This document shows, piece after piece, positions 1 through 5,257 of a stretch of DNA of 6,104 nucleotides. A program made the position numbers and the translations under genes. Each line of letters starts with the position of its first letter. Positions within the stretch are counted from its first letter, which is position 1. Below the pieces are notes generated by a model. That model saw only the letters and a list, made by a program, of their open reading frames with translations, did no database searches and was not told the origin of the DNA. The stretch is from Microbacteriaceae bacterium (GTDB lineage Bacteria; Actinomycetota; Actinomycetes; Actinomycetales; Microbacteriaceae): positions 1 through 6,104 of the forward strand of contig JAPOHQ010000058.1 of NCBI GenBank assembly GCA_029979375.1. Reading direction: 5' to 3'.

Positions 1-1424
1 ATTTCGGTGCGGTCTCCTGACCAGAGTGTGTGGAATACGCCTGGCATATCCACTCGCTTGTAGGTGTGAGCTCCGAAGAAGTCGCGCTGACCCTGAACCA
101 ATGCTGCTGGCAGGCGCTCCGCCCTGAGTCCGTCGTAGTAGCTCAGTGAGGAAGCAAAGGCTGGGGTTGGAATACCGCTCAGTGCACCCATTGCAACGAT
201 CTCGCGCCAGGAGCCAACCGATGCCTCAATGGCCTTAATGAAGTAGTCATCAAACAGCAGCGAGAGCAGGCCTGCGTTGCTGCGGTAGGCATCGGTGATG
301 CGGTTGAGGAACTGGGCGCGAATGATGCAGCCACCGCGCCAGATCTTGGCGACCTCACCCAGGTTGATCTCCCAGTCATGTTCCTTGGCACCCGCCCTGA
401 TGGCGTCAAAGCCCTGGGCGTAGGCAACAATCTTGGAGGCGTAGAGAGCCTTGCGAACGGCCTCAACGAAGGCACCCTTGTCCTCGACGTTCCAGGTTTG
501 GTTGCCCGCTGGTAGTGCGGGCTTTCCGGCTCGCTGCTCGGCCTGTGCTGAGAGTGAGCGGGCGAAGACGGCCTCTGCGATTCCGGAGACCGGGGTCCCA
601 TGGTTGAGAGCGGTCTGCACCGTCCACACCCCGGTGCCCTTGCTGCCAGCGGCATCCAGGATCACGTCAACCAGCGGCTTGCCGGTCTTGGCATCGACCT
701 GCCTCAGAACCTCGGCGGTGATCTCAATGAGATAGCTCTCGAGTTCGCCCGAGTTCCACTCGGTGAAGATGTCCGCAATCTCGGCTGGGCTGAAGCCGCC
801 CGATTGGCGGAGTAGGTCGTAGGCCTCTGCGATGAGCTGCATGTCGGCGTATTCGATGCCGTTGTGGATCATCTTCACGAAGTGACCGGCCCCATCGGAA
901 CCGATGTGAGTTACACAAGGCTCACCCTCGGCAACCGCGGCGATGGTCTCCAAGATTGGACCGAGCGTGGCATAGGACTCTTTGGTGCCGCCGGGCATGA
1001 TGGAGGGTCCCTTCAGGGCACCCTCCTCACCTCCTGAGATGCCTGCCCCCACGAAGTGGATTCCCTTGGCAGAGACCTCTTTTTCGCGTCGGATGGTGTC
1101 GGTGAAAAGTGCGTTTCCGCCATCGACAATGATGTCGCCGGGCTCAAAACGCTCGGCAAGCTGATTGATAACTGCGTCGGTACCGGCACCAGCCTGCACC
1201 ATAATGATTGCGGTTCTTGGCTTCGCGAGAGCTGCGACAAACTCATCGATTGTTTCGGCCGCTACAAACCCAGCCTCTGGGTGGTTCTGAGTCAGCTCGT
1301 TGGTCTTCTCAACTGAGCGGTTGAAGATCGCAACCGTGTTGCCTTCTCTGGAGGCTAGATTGCGAGCAAGATTTGAGCCCATAACGGCGAGGCCAACGAC
1401 ACCAATGTTTGCTTTTTCAGACAA
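1..1424 (-). CDS. gnd: 6-phosphogluconate dehydrogenase, decarboxylating (C-terminal end cut by window edge)
   Basis: Cytoplasmic enzyme of the oxidative pentose phosphate pathway that converts 6-phosphogluconate to ribulose 5-phosphate and CO2 with reduction of NADP+. My reverse-strand translation is open for 474 codons, close to the usual 470-485. Residues 8-18 form the dinucleotide-binding turn (GVVGLAVMGSN). N35-R36-S37 at the end of the second strand is the pattern that binds the NADP 2'-phosphate. DGGNALFTDT (101-110) and GISGGEEGA (128-136) line the substrate site. K184 and E191 in KMIHNGIEY match the catalytic Lys and Glu. R447 and H453 in QRDFFGAHTYKR match the conserved C-terminal substrate contacts. 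The start is TTG at 1424-1422, chosen because GAAGGA lies 6 nt upstream and the N-terminus aligns with the family. Only the last few residues and the stop lie outside the window. It is divergent from the hydrolase gene. The identity is very secure. Confidence 0.97.
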   Translation of the reverse strand, partial: MSEKANIGVVGLAVMGSNLARNLASREGNTVAIFNRSVEKTNELTQNHPEAGFVAAETIDEFVAALAKPRTAIIMVQAGAGTDAVINQLAERFEPGDIIVDGGNALFTDTIRREKEVSAKGIHFVGAGISGGEEGALKGPSIMPGGTKESYATLGPILETIAAVAEGEPCVTHIGSDGAGHFVKMIHNGIEYADMQLIAEAYDLLRQSGGFSPAEIADIFTEWNSGELESYLIEITAEVLRQVDAKTGKPLVDVILDAAGSKGTGVWTVQTALNHGTPVSGIAEAVFARSLSAQAEQRAGKPALPAGNQTWNVEDKGAFVEAVRKALYASKIVAYAQGFDAIRAGAKEHDWEINLGEVAKIWRGGCIIRAQFLNRITDAYRSNAGLLSLLFDDYFIKAIEASVGSWREIVAMGALSGIPTPAFASSLSYYDGLRAERLPAALVQGQRDFFGAHTYKRVDMPGVFHTLWSGDRTE

Positions 1425-1430
1425 GTGAAT

Positions 1431-1436
1431 TCCTTC
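1431..1436 (-). promoter_or_regulatory. Ribosome binding site of gnd
   Basis: On the minus strand this reads GAAGGA and ends 6 nt before the TTG codon at 1424. It decides the non-ATG start, because no ATG in frame lies near the expected N-terminus. Confidence 0.75.
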
Positions 1437-1484
1437 GAAAAAAGTGGTTTGCACGAGGCCCGGCGCTGGGCTGAAGGTTCTCTA

Positions 1485-1514
1485 AGGTTAGCCCAATTTG
1501 TGCACCGGCAGTAA
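1485..1514 (-). promoter_or_regulatory. Candidate promoter of gnd
   Basis: On the minus strand TTACTG (1514-1509) and TAACCT (1490-1485) are separated by 18 bp. The second matches the actinobacterial -10 form TAnnnT. The predicted transcript would start near 1478, giving a leader of about 54 nt that holds the GAAGGA ribosome binding site. The call rests on motif match and position only. Confidence 0.45.
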
Positions 1515-1588
1515 ATTGCTCGAATCTGGTTCTAAGTCGCTGCGTTCCTGAGATGCGGATTTCCAAGGCAATTTTTCGTTTGCTGTTC

Positions 1589-1594
1589 TAGCCT
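1589..1594 (+). promoter_or_regulatory. Candidate -10 element for a leaderless hydrolase mRNA
   Basis: TAGCCT fits TAnnnT and ends 7 nt before the ATG at 1602, so transcription would begin at or next to the start codon. No Shine-Dalgarno sequence precedes the ATG, which supports leaderless translation, common in actinobacteria. No convincing -35 hexamer is visible. Confidence 0.4.
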
Positions 1595-1601
1595 TTATGT
1601 C

Positions 1602-2414
1602 ATGACCAGTTGGGATATTGGCGCAAAAGTCGCAGGCTACGTTTGGAAATCATCGAGTCCGAGGGCTCAGCTGCTTCTGCAGCATGGCTACGGCGAGTAT
1701 GCCCAGCGCTATGTGAACCAATACTCCGAGCTGATCCCAAAGCTCAACGCCAATGGCATTGATGTCTATGCAATTGACCTGCCGGGCCACGGCAACACCT
1801 CGGGAGAGCGCGGCCAGGTCGATGTCACCGAAGGCGTGAAGCTCCACATGCAGGCAAGGGCAAATCTTCCCGTTGGGCTTCCCACGGTTCTCTTTGGCCA
1901 CTCCCTGGGCGGCCTGATTACCGCCTGCAGCATCGTTCGCGAGCGTGGCAACATCGCAGCCGCCATCATCAGTTCCTCGGCAATGCAGACTCCTTCGAAG
2001 CGCTGGGAGCGCCTGCTCTCGAAGATCTCCACCGCCATTGCACCCAGCGGCCCGATGCCGCTGCCAAGGCCAGGCGTTGAGGCGCTCACGAGAGATCAGA
2101 AGCTACTGGCAGAGATTCAGGCCGATTCGATGATGTATGTCGGTAAGGCAAAGAACCTTGTGGCCAAGACGGTCTTGGAGACATCCGACGAGGTTTGGCA
2201 AAAGGCCGCGAGCTGGAAGTGCCCAACGCTCATCTTCCATGGCAACAAGGACACTTCAACCTCGCACCTGAACTCAATGGGTCTCCACCAGGCGATTGGC
2301 TCGCCCGATAAGAAGCTCAACATTTATCCCGGCGGCTATCACGAGCTGCTCAACGACACCATCGCCTCTGAGGTAGAGCAGGACCTCTTCGACTGGCTGT
2401 TGGCTAGGGTCTAA
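1602..2414 (+). CDS. Alpha/beta hydrolase, monoacylglycerol lipase-like (serine hydrolase)
   Basis: A 270-residue single-domain hydrolase of the alpha/beta fold (Hydrolase_4 / serine aminopeptidase S33 group). HGYGEYAQRY (28-37) is the oxyanion-side motif typical of monoacylglycerol lipases. LPGHGNTSGERG (60-71) matches the family's GHGxSxGxRG stretch. GHSLGG (99-104) is the nucleophile elbow with S101. D217 in FHGNKDTST and H247 in GGYHELLND complete the catalytic triad. There is no signal peptide or membrane segment, so a cytoplasmic esterase or lipase acting on monoacylglycerols or lysophospholipids is likely; the real substrate cannot be read. The start is the only ATG in frame, with a stop upstream at 1533. 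An overlapping ATG at 1597 is out of frame and meets a stop after one codon. It is transcribed away from gnd, with its own apparent promoter and no partner gene downstream. Confidence 0.9.
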   Translation: MTSWDIGAKVAGYVWKSSSPRAQLLLQHGYGEYAQRYVNQYSELIPKLNANGIDVYAIDLPGHGNTSGERGQVDVTEGVKLHMQARANLPVGLPTVLFGHSLGGLITACSIVRERGNIAAAIISSSAMQTPSKRWERLLSKISTAIAPSGPMPLPRPGVEALTRDQKLLAEIQADSMMYVGKAKNLVAKTVLETSDEVWQKAASWKCPTLIFHGNKDTSTSHLNSMGLHQAIGSPDKKLNIYPGGYHELLNDTIASEVEQDLFDWLLARV

Positions 2415-2415
2415 G

Positions 2416-2443
2416 AAAAACACCCCCTGGGTGATTTGACTTT
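2416..2443 (+). terminator. Weak candidate terminator after the hydrolase gene
   Basis: Just after the stop codon, CACCC (2421-2425) and GGGTG (2429-2433) form a 5-bp stem with a 3-nt loop. The stem is preceded by five A residues and followed by ATTTGACTTT. The stem is short and the T-run is interrupted. The right side overlaps the -35 element of the next promoter, so any termination is probably inefficient. An alternative pairing, CTGGG (2427-2431) with CCCAG (2445-2449), encloses that -35 element. Confidence 0.3.
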
Positions 2444-2464
2444 GCCCAGAAAGTTCTCCATTAT
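2436..2464 (+). promoter_or_regulatory. Promoter of the leader peptide and redox operon
   Basis: TTGACT (2436-2441), a spacer of exactly 17 bp, and CATTAT (2459-2464) form a good primary-sigma-type promoter. The expected start of transcription, 7-9 nt downstream of the -10 element, falls on the A residues at 2472-2473, that is, on the ATG of the micro-ORF at 2473. The transcript would be leaderless and would carry the micro-ORF as its first codons. This is the best promoter match I found in the window. Confidence 0.65.
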
Positions 2465-2472
2465 TTACCGCA

Positions 2473-2553
2473 ATGAGTAATCGAGTTCAGGTAAGCGCCA
2501 CTGGCGCAGCTATGTCCTGCTCGATGGCTATGTGCATGCGCATGTGCCGCTAA
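2473..2553 (+). CDS. Putative leader peptide, 26 aa, Met/Cys/Arg-rich, leaderless
   Basis: A micro-ORF of 26 codons plus TAA. Residues 14-26 read MSCSMAMCMRMCR: five Met, three Cys and two Arg in 13 residues, following an ordinary Ser/Ala/Gly first half. No Shine-Dalgarno site precedes it. The promoter at 2436-2464 places the transcript start on its ATG, so translation would be leaderless. It lies 97 nt upstream of the winged-helix regulator, and its stop codon sits in the left arm of a perfect inverted repeat. Cys-containing leader peptides that sense cysteine supply are known upstream of sulfur genes in actinobacteria. Whether this one senses Cys, Met, a metal, or something else is inference. 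It could be a chance ORF, but promoter placement, composition and stem-loop together argue against that. It is too short to have a domain. Confidence 0.6.
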   Translation: MSNRVQVSATGAAMSCSMAMCMRMCR

Positions 2554-2575
2554 TCACCCTTGCTCTCTGATTAGC
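2549..2575 (+). promoter_or_regulatory. Perfect inverted repeat over the leader stop codon (attenuator or operator)
   Basis: GCTAATCA (2549-2556) and TGATTAGC (2568-2575) are exact reverse complements separated by 11 nt (CCCTTGCTCTC). The left arm starts in the last sense codon of the micro-ORF and includes its TAA. A ribosome on the final Cys-Arg codons would cover that arm and block folding. No T-run follows, so this is not a plain intrinsic terminator. It may be a translation-coupled or Rho-linked attenuator stem, or a dyad bound by a protein such as the regulator encoded next. The dyad is seen in the sequence; its function is inferred. Confidence 0.55.
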
Positions 2576-2601
2576 AAATAGGCACCAGCACCCCGACAAA
2601 C

Positions 2602-2616
2602 GCACGTGATTCGTGC
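2602..2616 (+). promoter_or_regulatory. Small second stem-loop in the operon leader
   Basis: GCACG (2602-2606) pairs with CGTGC (2612-2616) around a 5-nt loop, between the leader peptide and the ribosome binding site of the regulator. Parts of it could instead pair with GTGC (2544-2547) and GTGCA (2532-2536) inside the leader ORF, so alternative folds are possible. Short stems like this also occur by chance. Confidence 0.3.
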
Positions 2617-2634
2617 ACTCAATCAAGCACATAG

Positions 2635-2641
2635 AAAAGGA
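2635..2641 (+). promoter_or_regulatory. Ribosome binding site of the winged-helix regulator
   Basis: AAAAGGA ends 9 nt before the ATG at 2651. It decides the start at 2651 over the in-frame GTG at 2606, which has no such site and would place the binding site inside the coding region. Confidence 0.6.
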
Positions 2642-2650
2642 CTCATTGAA

Positions 2651-3244
2651 ATGACTACAAAGACTCAAAAGCAGACCGAGGCCAAGGGCTTCGCCCTCTA
2701 CGTCGGCATCAGCGAGGAGCAGGCGAGAGCCGCCGGCACCTCGCTCGCCGAGATTGCAACTGCACTCAAGCAAACCCTCGCCCAGCTCTCGCCAGAGCTC
2801 GCGAACGAAACCTACGCGGCGCTCGCGATTGCCCCTCAGGAGGCTAAGGGCCGCAATTTGGATATCGTTCGGGTTGCCCTCGGAGAACCAAAGGCCAGCA
2901 AGCAACTCAAGCCGGAGCCAGAGGAGCTCACCCCCGCCAAGGGAGTTGTTGTGGACCTCTCTCGCAGGCGGCTGTTTGTCGATGGCAGAAATGCCCAGCT
3001 CACCTGCAAGGAGTTTGAGCTTCTGGCATACCTGATTGAGAACCAGGGCAGGACCGTGCCGCGCCAGGAGATCGCCTCGATCGCAGAGCGCTGCGGCGAG
3101 CCAACCCCTAACGCGAGAACGATAGACGTTCACGTCAGAAGGCTCCGCGCCAAGGTCGAGGGCTATGAGGACATCATCAGAACTGCCAGGGGTAAGGGCT
3201 ATCGCTTCGATAAGCACCCGGATGTTCTGATTGAGCAGTTCTAG
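2651..3244 (+). CDS. Winged-helix transcriptional regulator, OmpR/PhoB-type DNA-binding domain without receiver
   Basis: A predicted cytoplasmic DNA-binding protein of 197 residues. The C-terminal part (about 98-187) is a Trans_reg_C winged helix. LTCKEFELLAYLIENQGRTV (117-136) is the positioning region, RTIDVHVRRLRAK (156-168) the recognition helix, and ARGKGYRF (179-186) the wing. The first 90 or so residues are not a response-regulator receiver: they are too short and show none of the phospho-acceptor Asp and Lys pattern. They hold a short strand (FALYVGI), a helix near 22-46, another near 48-60, and a second strand (DIVRVALG), then a charged linker. What this domain binds is unknown to me. 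It is the first long gene after the leader peptide and lies 64 nt ahead of the reductase gene, so it probably controls this operon. The alternative GTG start at 2606 would add 15 residues. The regulator call is firm; its signal is not. Confidence 0.88.
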   Translation: MTTKTQKQTEAKGFALYVGISEEQARAAGTSLAEIATALKQTLAQLSPELANETYAALAIAPQEAKGRNLDIVRVALGEPKASKQLKPEPEELTPAKGVVVDLSRRRLFVDGRNAQLTCKEFELLAYLIENQGRTVPRQEIASIAERCGEPTPNARTIDVHVRRLRAKVEGYEDIIRTARGKGYRFDKHPDVLIEQF

Positions 3245-3258
3245 GCTTTGAGGTAACT

Positions 3259-3279
3259 CTCAGAAATAGTTCAGGCTAT
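3259..3279 (+). promoter_or_regulatory. Possible regulator binding repeats ahead of the reductase gene
   Basis: The 64-nt gap holds CTCAGAAATA (3259-3268) and TTCAGGCTAT (3270-3279). They share TCAG and start exactly 11 bp apart, the period at which OmpR/PhoB-type domains bind in tandem. The match is short and could be chance. No good promoter accompanies it, so read-through from the upstream promoter may drive the genes. Confidence 0.2.
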
Positions 3280-3293
3280 CTCCAGTCCCCTGC

Positions 3294-3300
3294 GGAAGGG
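3294..3300 (+). promoter_or_regulatory. Ribosome binding site of the reductase gene
   Basis: GGAAGGG ends 8 nt before the GTG at 3309 and supports that non-ATG start. The next in-frame ATG (residue 38) lies inside the first membrane helix and would truncate it. Confidence 0.6.
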
Positions 3301-3308
3301 TTGGAGCC

Positions 3309-4691
3309 GTGCAACACCAAGAGAGAGTCCTTTTGGGCTCAAAGAAACTGATTCGCAATCAGAACCGCAAGGAACTGGTGCAGTCGCTGGGCTACCTGTT
3401 GGTGGTTGCAACTCTGGCAATGTTTCTGCTTGATGGCGGGCTCAGTAACCTAAGCGATCTTCCAAGCTGGCTGGACTCGCTGAGTCGAGCAACCAGCCTG
3501 GTCGGCACAGCGCTGCTACTGGTGATGCTCTTTCTCACGGCGAGAATTCCCTGGGTTGATCAGGTTCTAGGACAAGACAGGGCAACCGCTGCTCACAAGC
3601 GACTTGGTAAGCCGGCCTTTTATCTGATTCTTGCTCACTTCGCCCTTTCGCTCACGAGCTACGCGATCACAGATGGCAGGAACGTGGCCGCAGAACTGTG
3701 GTGGATGGTGACGACTTTTGAGGACCTACTCACCGCGACCCTTTCGCTCGTGCTGATGGTTGCTGTCGTGGTGAGCTCTTTCGAATTCTTTAGGAAGCTG
3801 CTGCGCTACGAGAGTTGGTTTCTCACCCACCTGCTGAGCTATGCGGCCGTCGCTCTTGCCATACCGCACATCTTTTCTATGGGTAGCGATGTCGTGGTGA
3901 GCGATGTCCACCGCGGCTTTTGGATCTTTTTATACCTATTTGTTGGGCTCAACATTCTCACTTTCAGAGTCCTGTTGCCGCTTTGGAACTCGGTGGCAAG
4001 TGGAGTCAGGGTCTCCATGGTCAAGCGCGAGAGCTCCGACTCCATATCTATCTACCTGACCGGACGAAAGCTGAAGAGATTCGGGGCGAATGCGGGTCAG
4101 TTTTTCCAGGTGCGCTTGTTGGTCAAAGGTCTTTGGTTCCAAGCCCATCCGTTTTCGATTTCGGCTAAGCCCACAAACTCTGCGATTAGGTTCACGATCG
4201 GTGACCGCGGCGATGGCTCCAAGCTAATGCAGTTGATCCAGCCGGGCACCAGGGTGATTCTCGAGGGCCCTTATGGCATCTTCACTCAGCAGAGCAGAAC
4301 TCGCAAGGACGTTCTTCTGATTGGCGCGGGCATTGGAGTACCTCCGATTCGCGCCCTTGCCGAAGAGTTTGCATCCCAGCCGGGAGATATCAACATCCTG
4401 TATCGCACGCGCAATGAAGAGGACTCGGCTCTGCTCACCGAGCTCAGAGATCTCAGCGAAAAGCGAGGCCACAACCTTCACGTTGCCTCAGGTTCCAGAC
4501 CAAGGGACGGCCGTTGGCTTAGCCATGGCGAGGTCAGCGATGAGGAGGCACTTCTTCGAATGGTTCCAAATGTTCGCAGGGCGGATGTCTACATCTGTGG
4601 CCCGGAGCAGCTAACCAAGTCGGTGGAGGAAACACTTAGAAAGCTCGGAGTTCCCGAGCACCACATTCACAGCGAGGAGTACGCCTGGTGA
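3309..4691 (+). CDS. Ferric reductase-like transmembrane protein with FAD/NAD(P)H reductase domain
   Basis: A 460-residue integral membrane oxidoreductase predicted to move electrons from NAD(P)H through FAD and two b hemes across the membrane. About six hydrophobic helices cover residues 26-42, 61-79, 103-121, 133-156, 172-192 and 204-226. H96 and H110 (HKRLG...AH) and H174 and H187 (THLL...PH) are two pairs 14 and 13 residues apart, the spacing of bis-heme ligands in the ferric reductase/NADPH oxidase fold. The cytoplasmic part has HPFSIS (280-285) for FAD, GPYG (320-323), GAGIGVPP (339-346) for NAD(P)H, CGP (430-432), and an aromatic end (EEYAW). Start is GTG with a ribosome binding site at 3294-3300. 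Its stop overlaps the next start by 4 bases (GTGA). With an FMN-binding protein and ApbE following, its partner is probably the FMN domain outside the cell. Ferric iron is a possible final acceptor, not shown by the sequence. Confidence 0.9.
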   Translation: MQHQERVLLGSKKLIRNQNRKELVQSLGYLLVVATLAMFLLDGGLSNLSDLPSWLDSLSRATSLVGTALLLVMLFLTARIPWVDQVLGQDRATAAHKRLGKPAFYLILAHFALSLTSYAITDGRNVAAELWWMVTTFEDLLTATLSLVLMVAVVVSSFEFFRKLLRYESWFLTHLLSYAAVALAIPHIFSMGSDVVVSDVHRGFWIFLYLFVGLNILTFRVLLPLWNSVASGVRVSMVKRESSDSISIYLTGRKLKRFGANAGQFFQVRLLVKGLWFQAHPFSISAKPTNSAIRFTIGDRGDGSKLMQLIQPGTRVILEGPYGIFTQQSRTRKDVLLIGAGIGVPPIRALAEEFASQPGDINILYRTRNEEDSALLTELRDLSEKRGHNLHVASGSRPRDGRWLSHGEVSDEEALLRMVPNVRRADVYICGPEQLTKSVEETLRKLGVPEHHIHSEEYAW

Positions 4692-5257
4692 GAAAAGAAA
4701 GCAAGCTTGCACTCGGGGTTATCGGACTGAGCACCCTTGGCACCAGCTATCTGCTGGGCCAGCACGGCGATGCAGTCGCCGAGATTGCATTGGCGCCTGC
4801 AAGTGCGCTGACCGCAACCCAGGAGCCATCGGCGCAGGCCACTGCCGAGCCGGCACCTGCACCCCAGGAGTCTTCGACACCATCGACCAACGCGACCGCC
4901 GAGCCGGCACCTTCTCCCGAGCAGACCGAGAGCATTGAACCAGCACCAACTGCGACCCAGGAGCCTCAGGCAACTGAGGCCACAAGTGGAGTCTCCGGCA
5001 CCTTCACCTCGGATGCAGTGAGATACAAATACGGCACCATTCAGCTCGAGCTGGTGGTCAGTAATGACACGATTAGCAGCATCAACCTGATTCAGGCAAC
5101 CACCGAGGGTAGGGGCTATGACCAGGCCCCACCAATCTTGGTGCAGGCCGCACTGGATGCCAATGGCTCGGGTTTTGGAAACCTCTCAGGGGCAACTTTC
5201 ACCACCCAGGCCTTCAAGAAGGCCCTGGACAACGCCCTTGCAAAGGCGGGGATGTAG
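4688..5257 (+). CDS. Membrane-anchored FMN-binding domain protein
   Basis: A 189-residue predicted extracytosolic flavin carrier. Residues 1-6 are basic and 7-24 hydrophobic with no lipobox Cys, so it is exported or anchored by its N-terminus. Residues 38-100 form a low-complexity Pro/Ala/Glu/Thr tether with repeated AEPAP and ATQEP units. The C-terminal 85 residues are an FMN_bind domain (NqrC/RnfG-like): YKYGTIQLELVVSND, EGRGYDQAPPILVQAAL, and NLSGATFTTQAFKKALDNAL. T170 in SGAT is the expected attachment point of covalent FMN. The family pattern is DxxSGAT; here the Asp position is Gly164. The GTG start overlaps the previous stop by 4 bases (GTGA), and GAGGAG (4674-4679) lies 8 nt upstream, implying translational coupling. 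The apbE gene follows directly with no gap. The likely job is to accept electrons from the reductase and pass them to an outside acceptor. Confidence 0.88.
   Translation: MRKESKLALGVIGLSTLGTSYLLGQHGDAVAEIALAPASALTATQEPSAQATAEPAPAPQESSTPSTNATAEPAPSPEQTESIEPAPTATQEPQATEATSGVSGTFTSDAVRYKYGTIQLELVVSNDTISSINLIQATTEGRGYDQAPPILVQAALDANGSGFGNLSGATFTTQAFKKALDNALAKAGM
4844..4912 (+). repeat. Direct repeat in the tether-coding region
   Basis: GCCGAGCCGGCACCT occurs at 4844-4858 and again at 4898-4912, 54 bp (18 codons) apart in the same frame, each coding AEPAP. Related GCAACCCAGGAGCC and GCGACCCAGGAGCC copies (ATQEP) lie near 4813 and 4951. This fits growth of the flexible linker by small in-frame duplications. 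Confidence 0.75.

Noticed and set aside
179..655. Open frame on the minus strand within gnd, in another frame
   Set aside because: Its Ser/Pro/Arg-rich translation has no family features, and it overlaps the fully conserved dehydrogenase frame.
1458..1471. GCCC/GGGC inverted repeat in the gnd leader
   Set aside because: Only 4 bp of stem with a GC-rich loop and no T-run; expected by chance at this base composition.
2606..2650. Upstream in-frame GTG start for the winged-helix regulator
   Set aside because: No ribosome binding site lies ahead of the GTG, while AAAAGGA is well placed for the ATG at 2651. It also lies in the small stem at 2602-2616. It cannot be fully excluded.
2528..3217. Long open frame on the minus strand opposite the winged-helix gene
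   Set aside because: It mirrors a gene with a recognisable DNA-binding domain, its translation is low-complexity Leu/Gly/Glu-rich with no family features, and no ribosome binding site supports it. It is a shadow of biased codon use.
3245..3290. Promoter TTGAGG ... GGCTAT ahead of the reductase gene
   Set aside because: The spacer is 20 bp and the -10 match is poor, so it is not called as a promoter.
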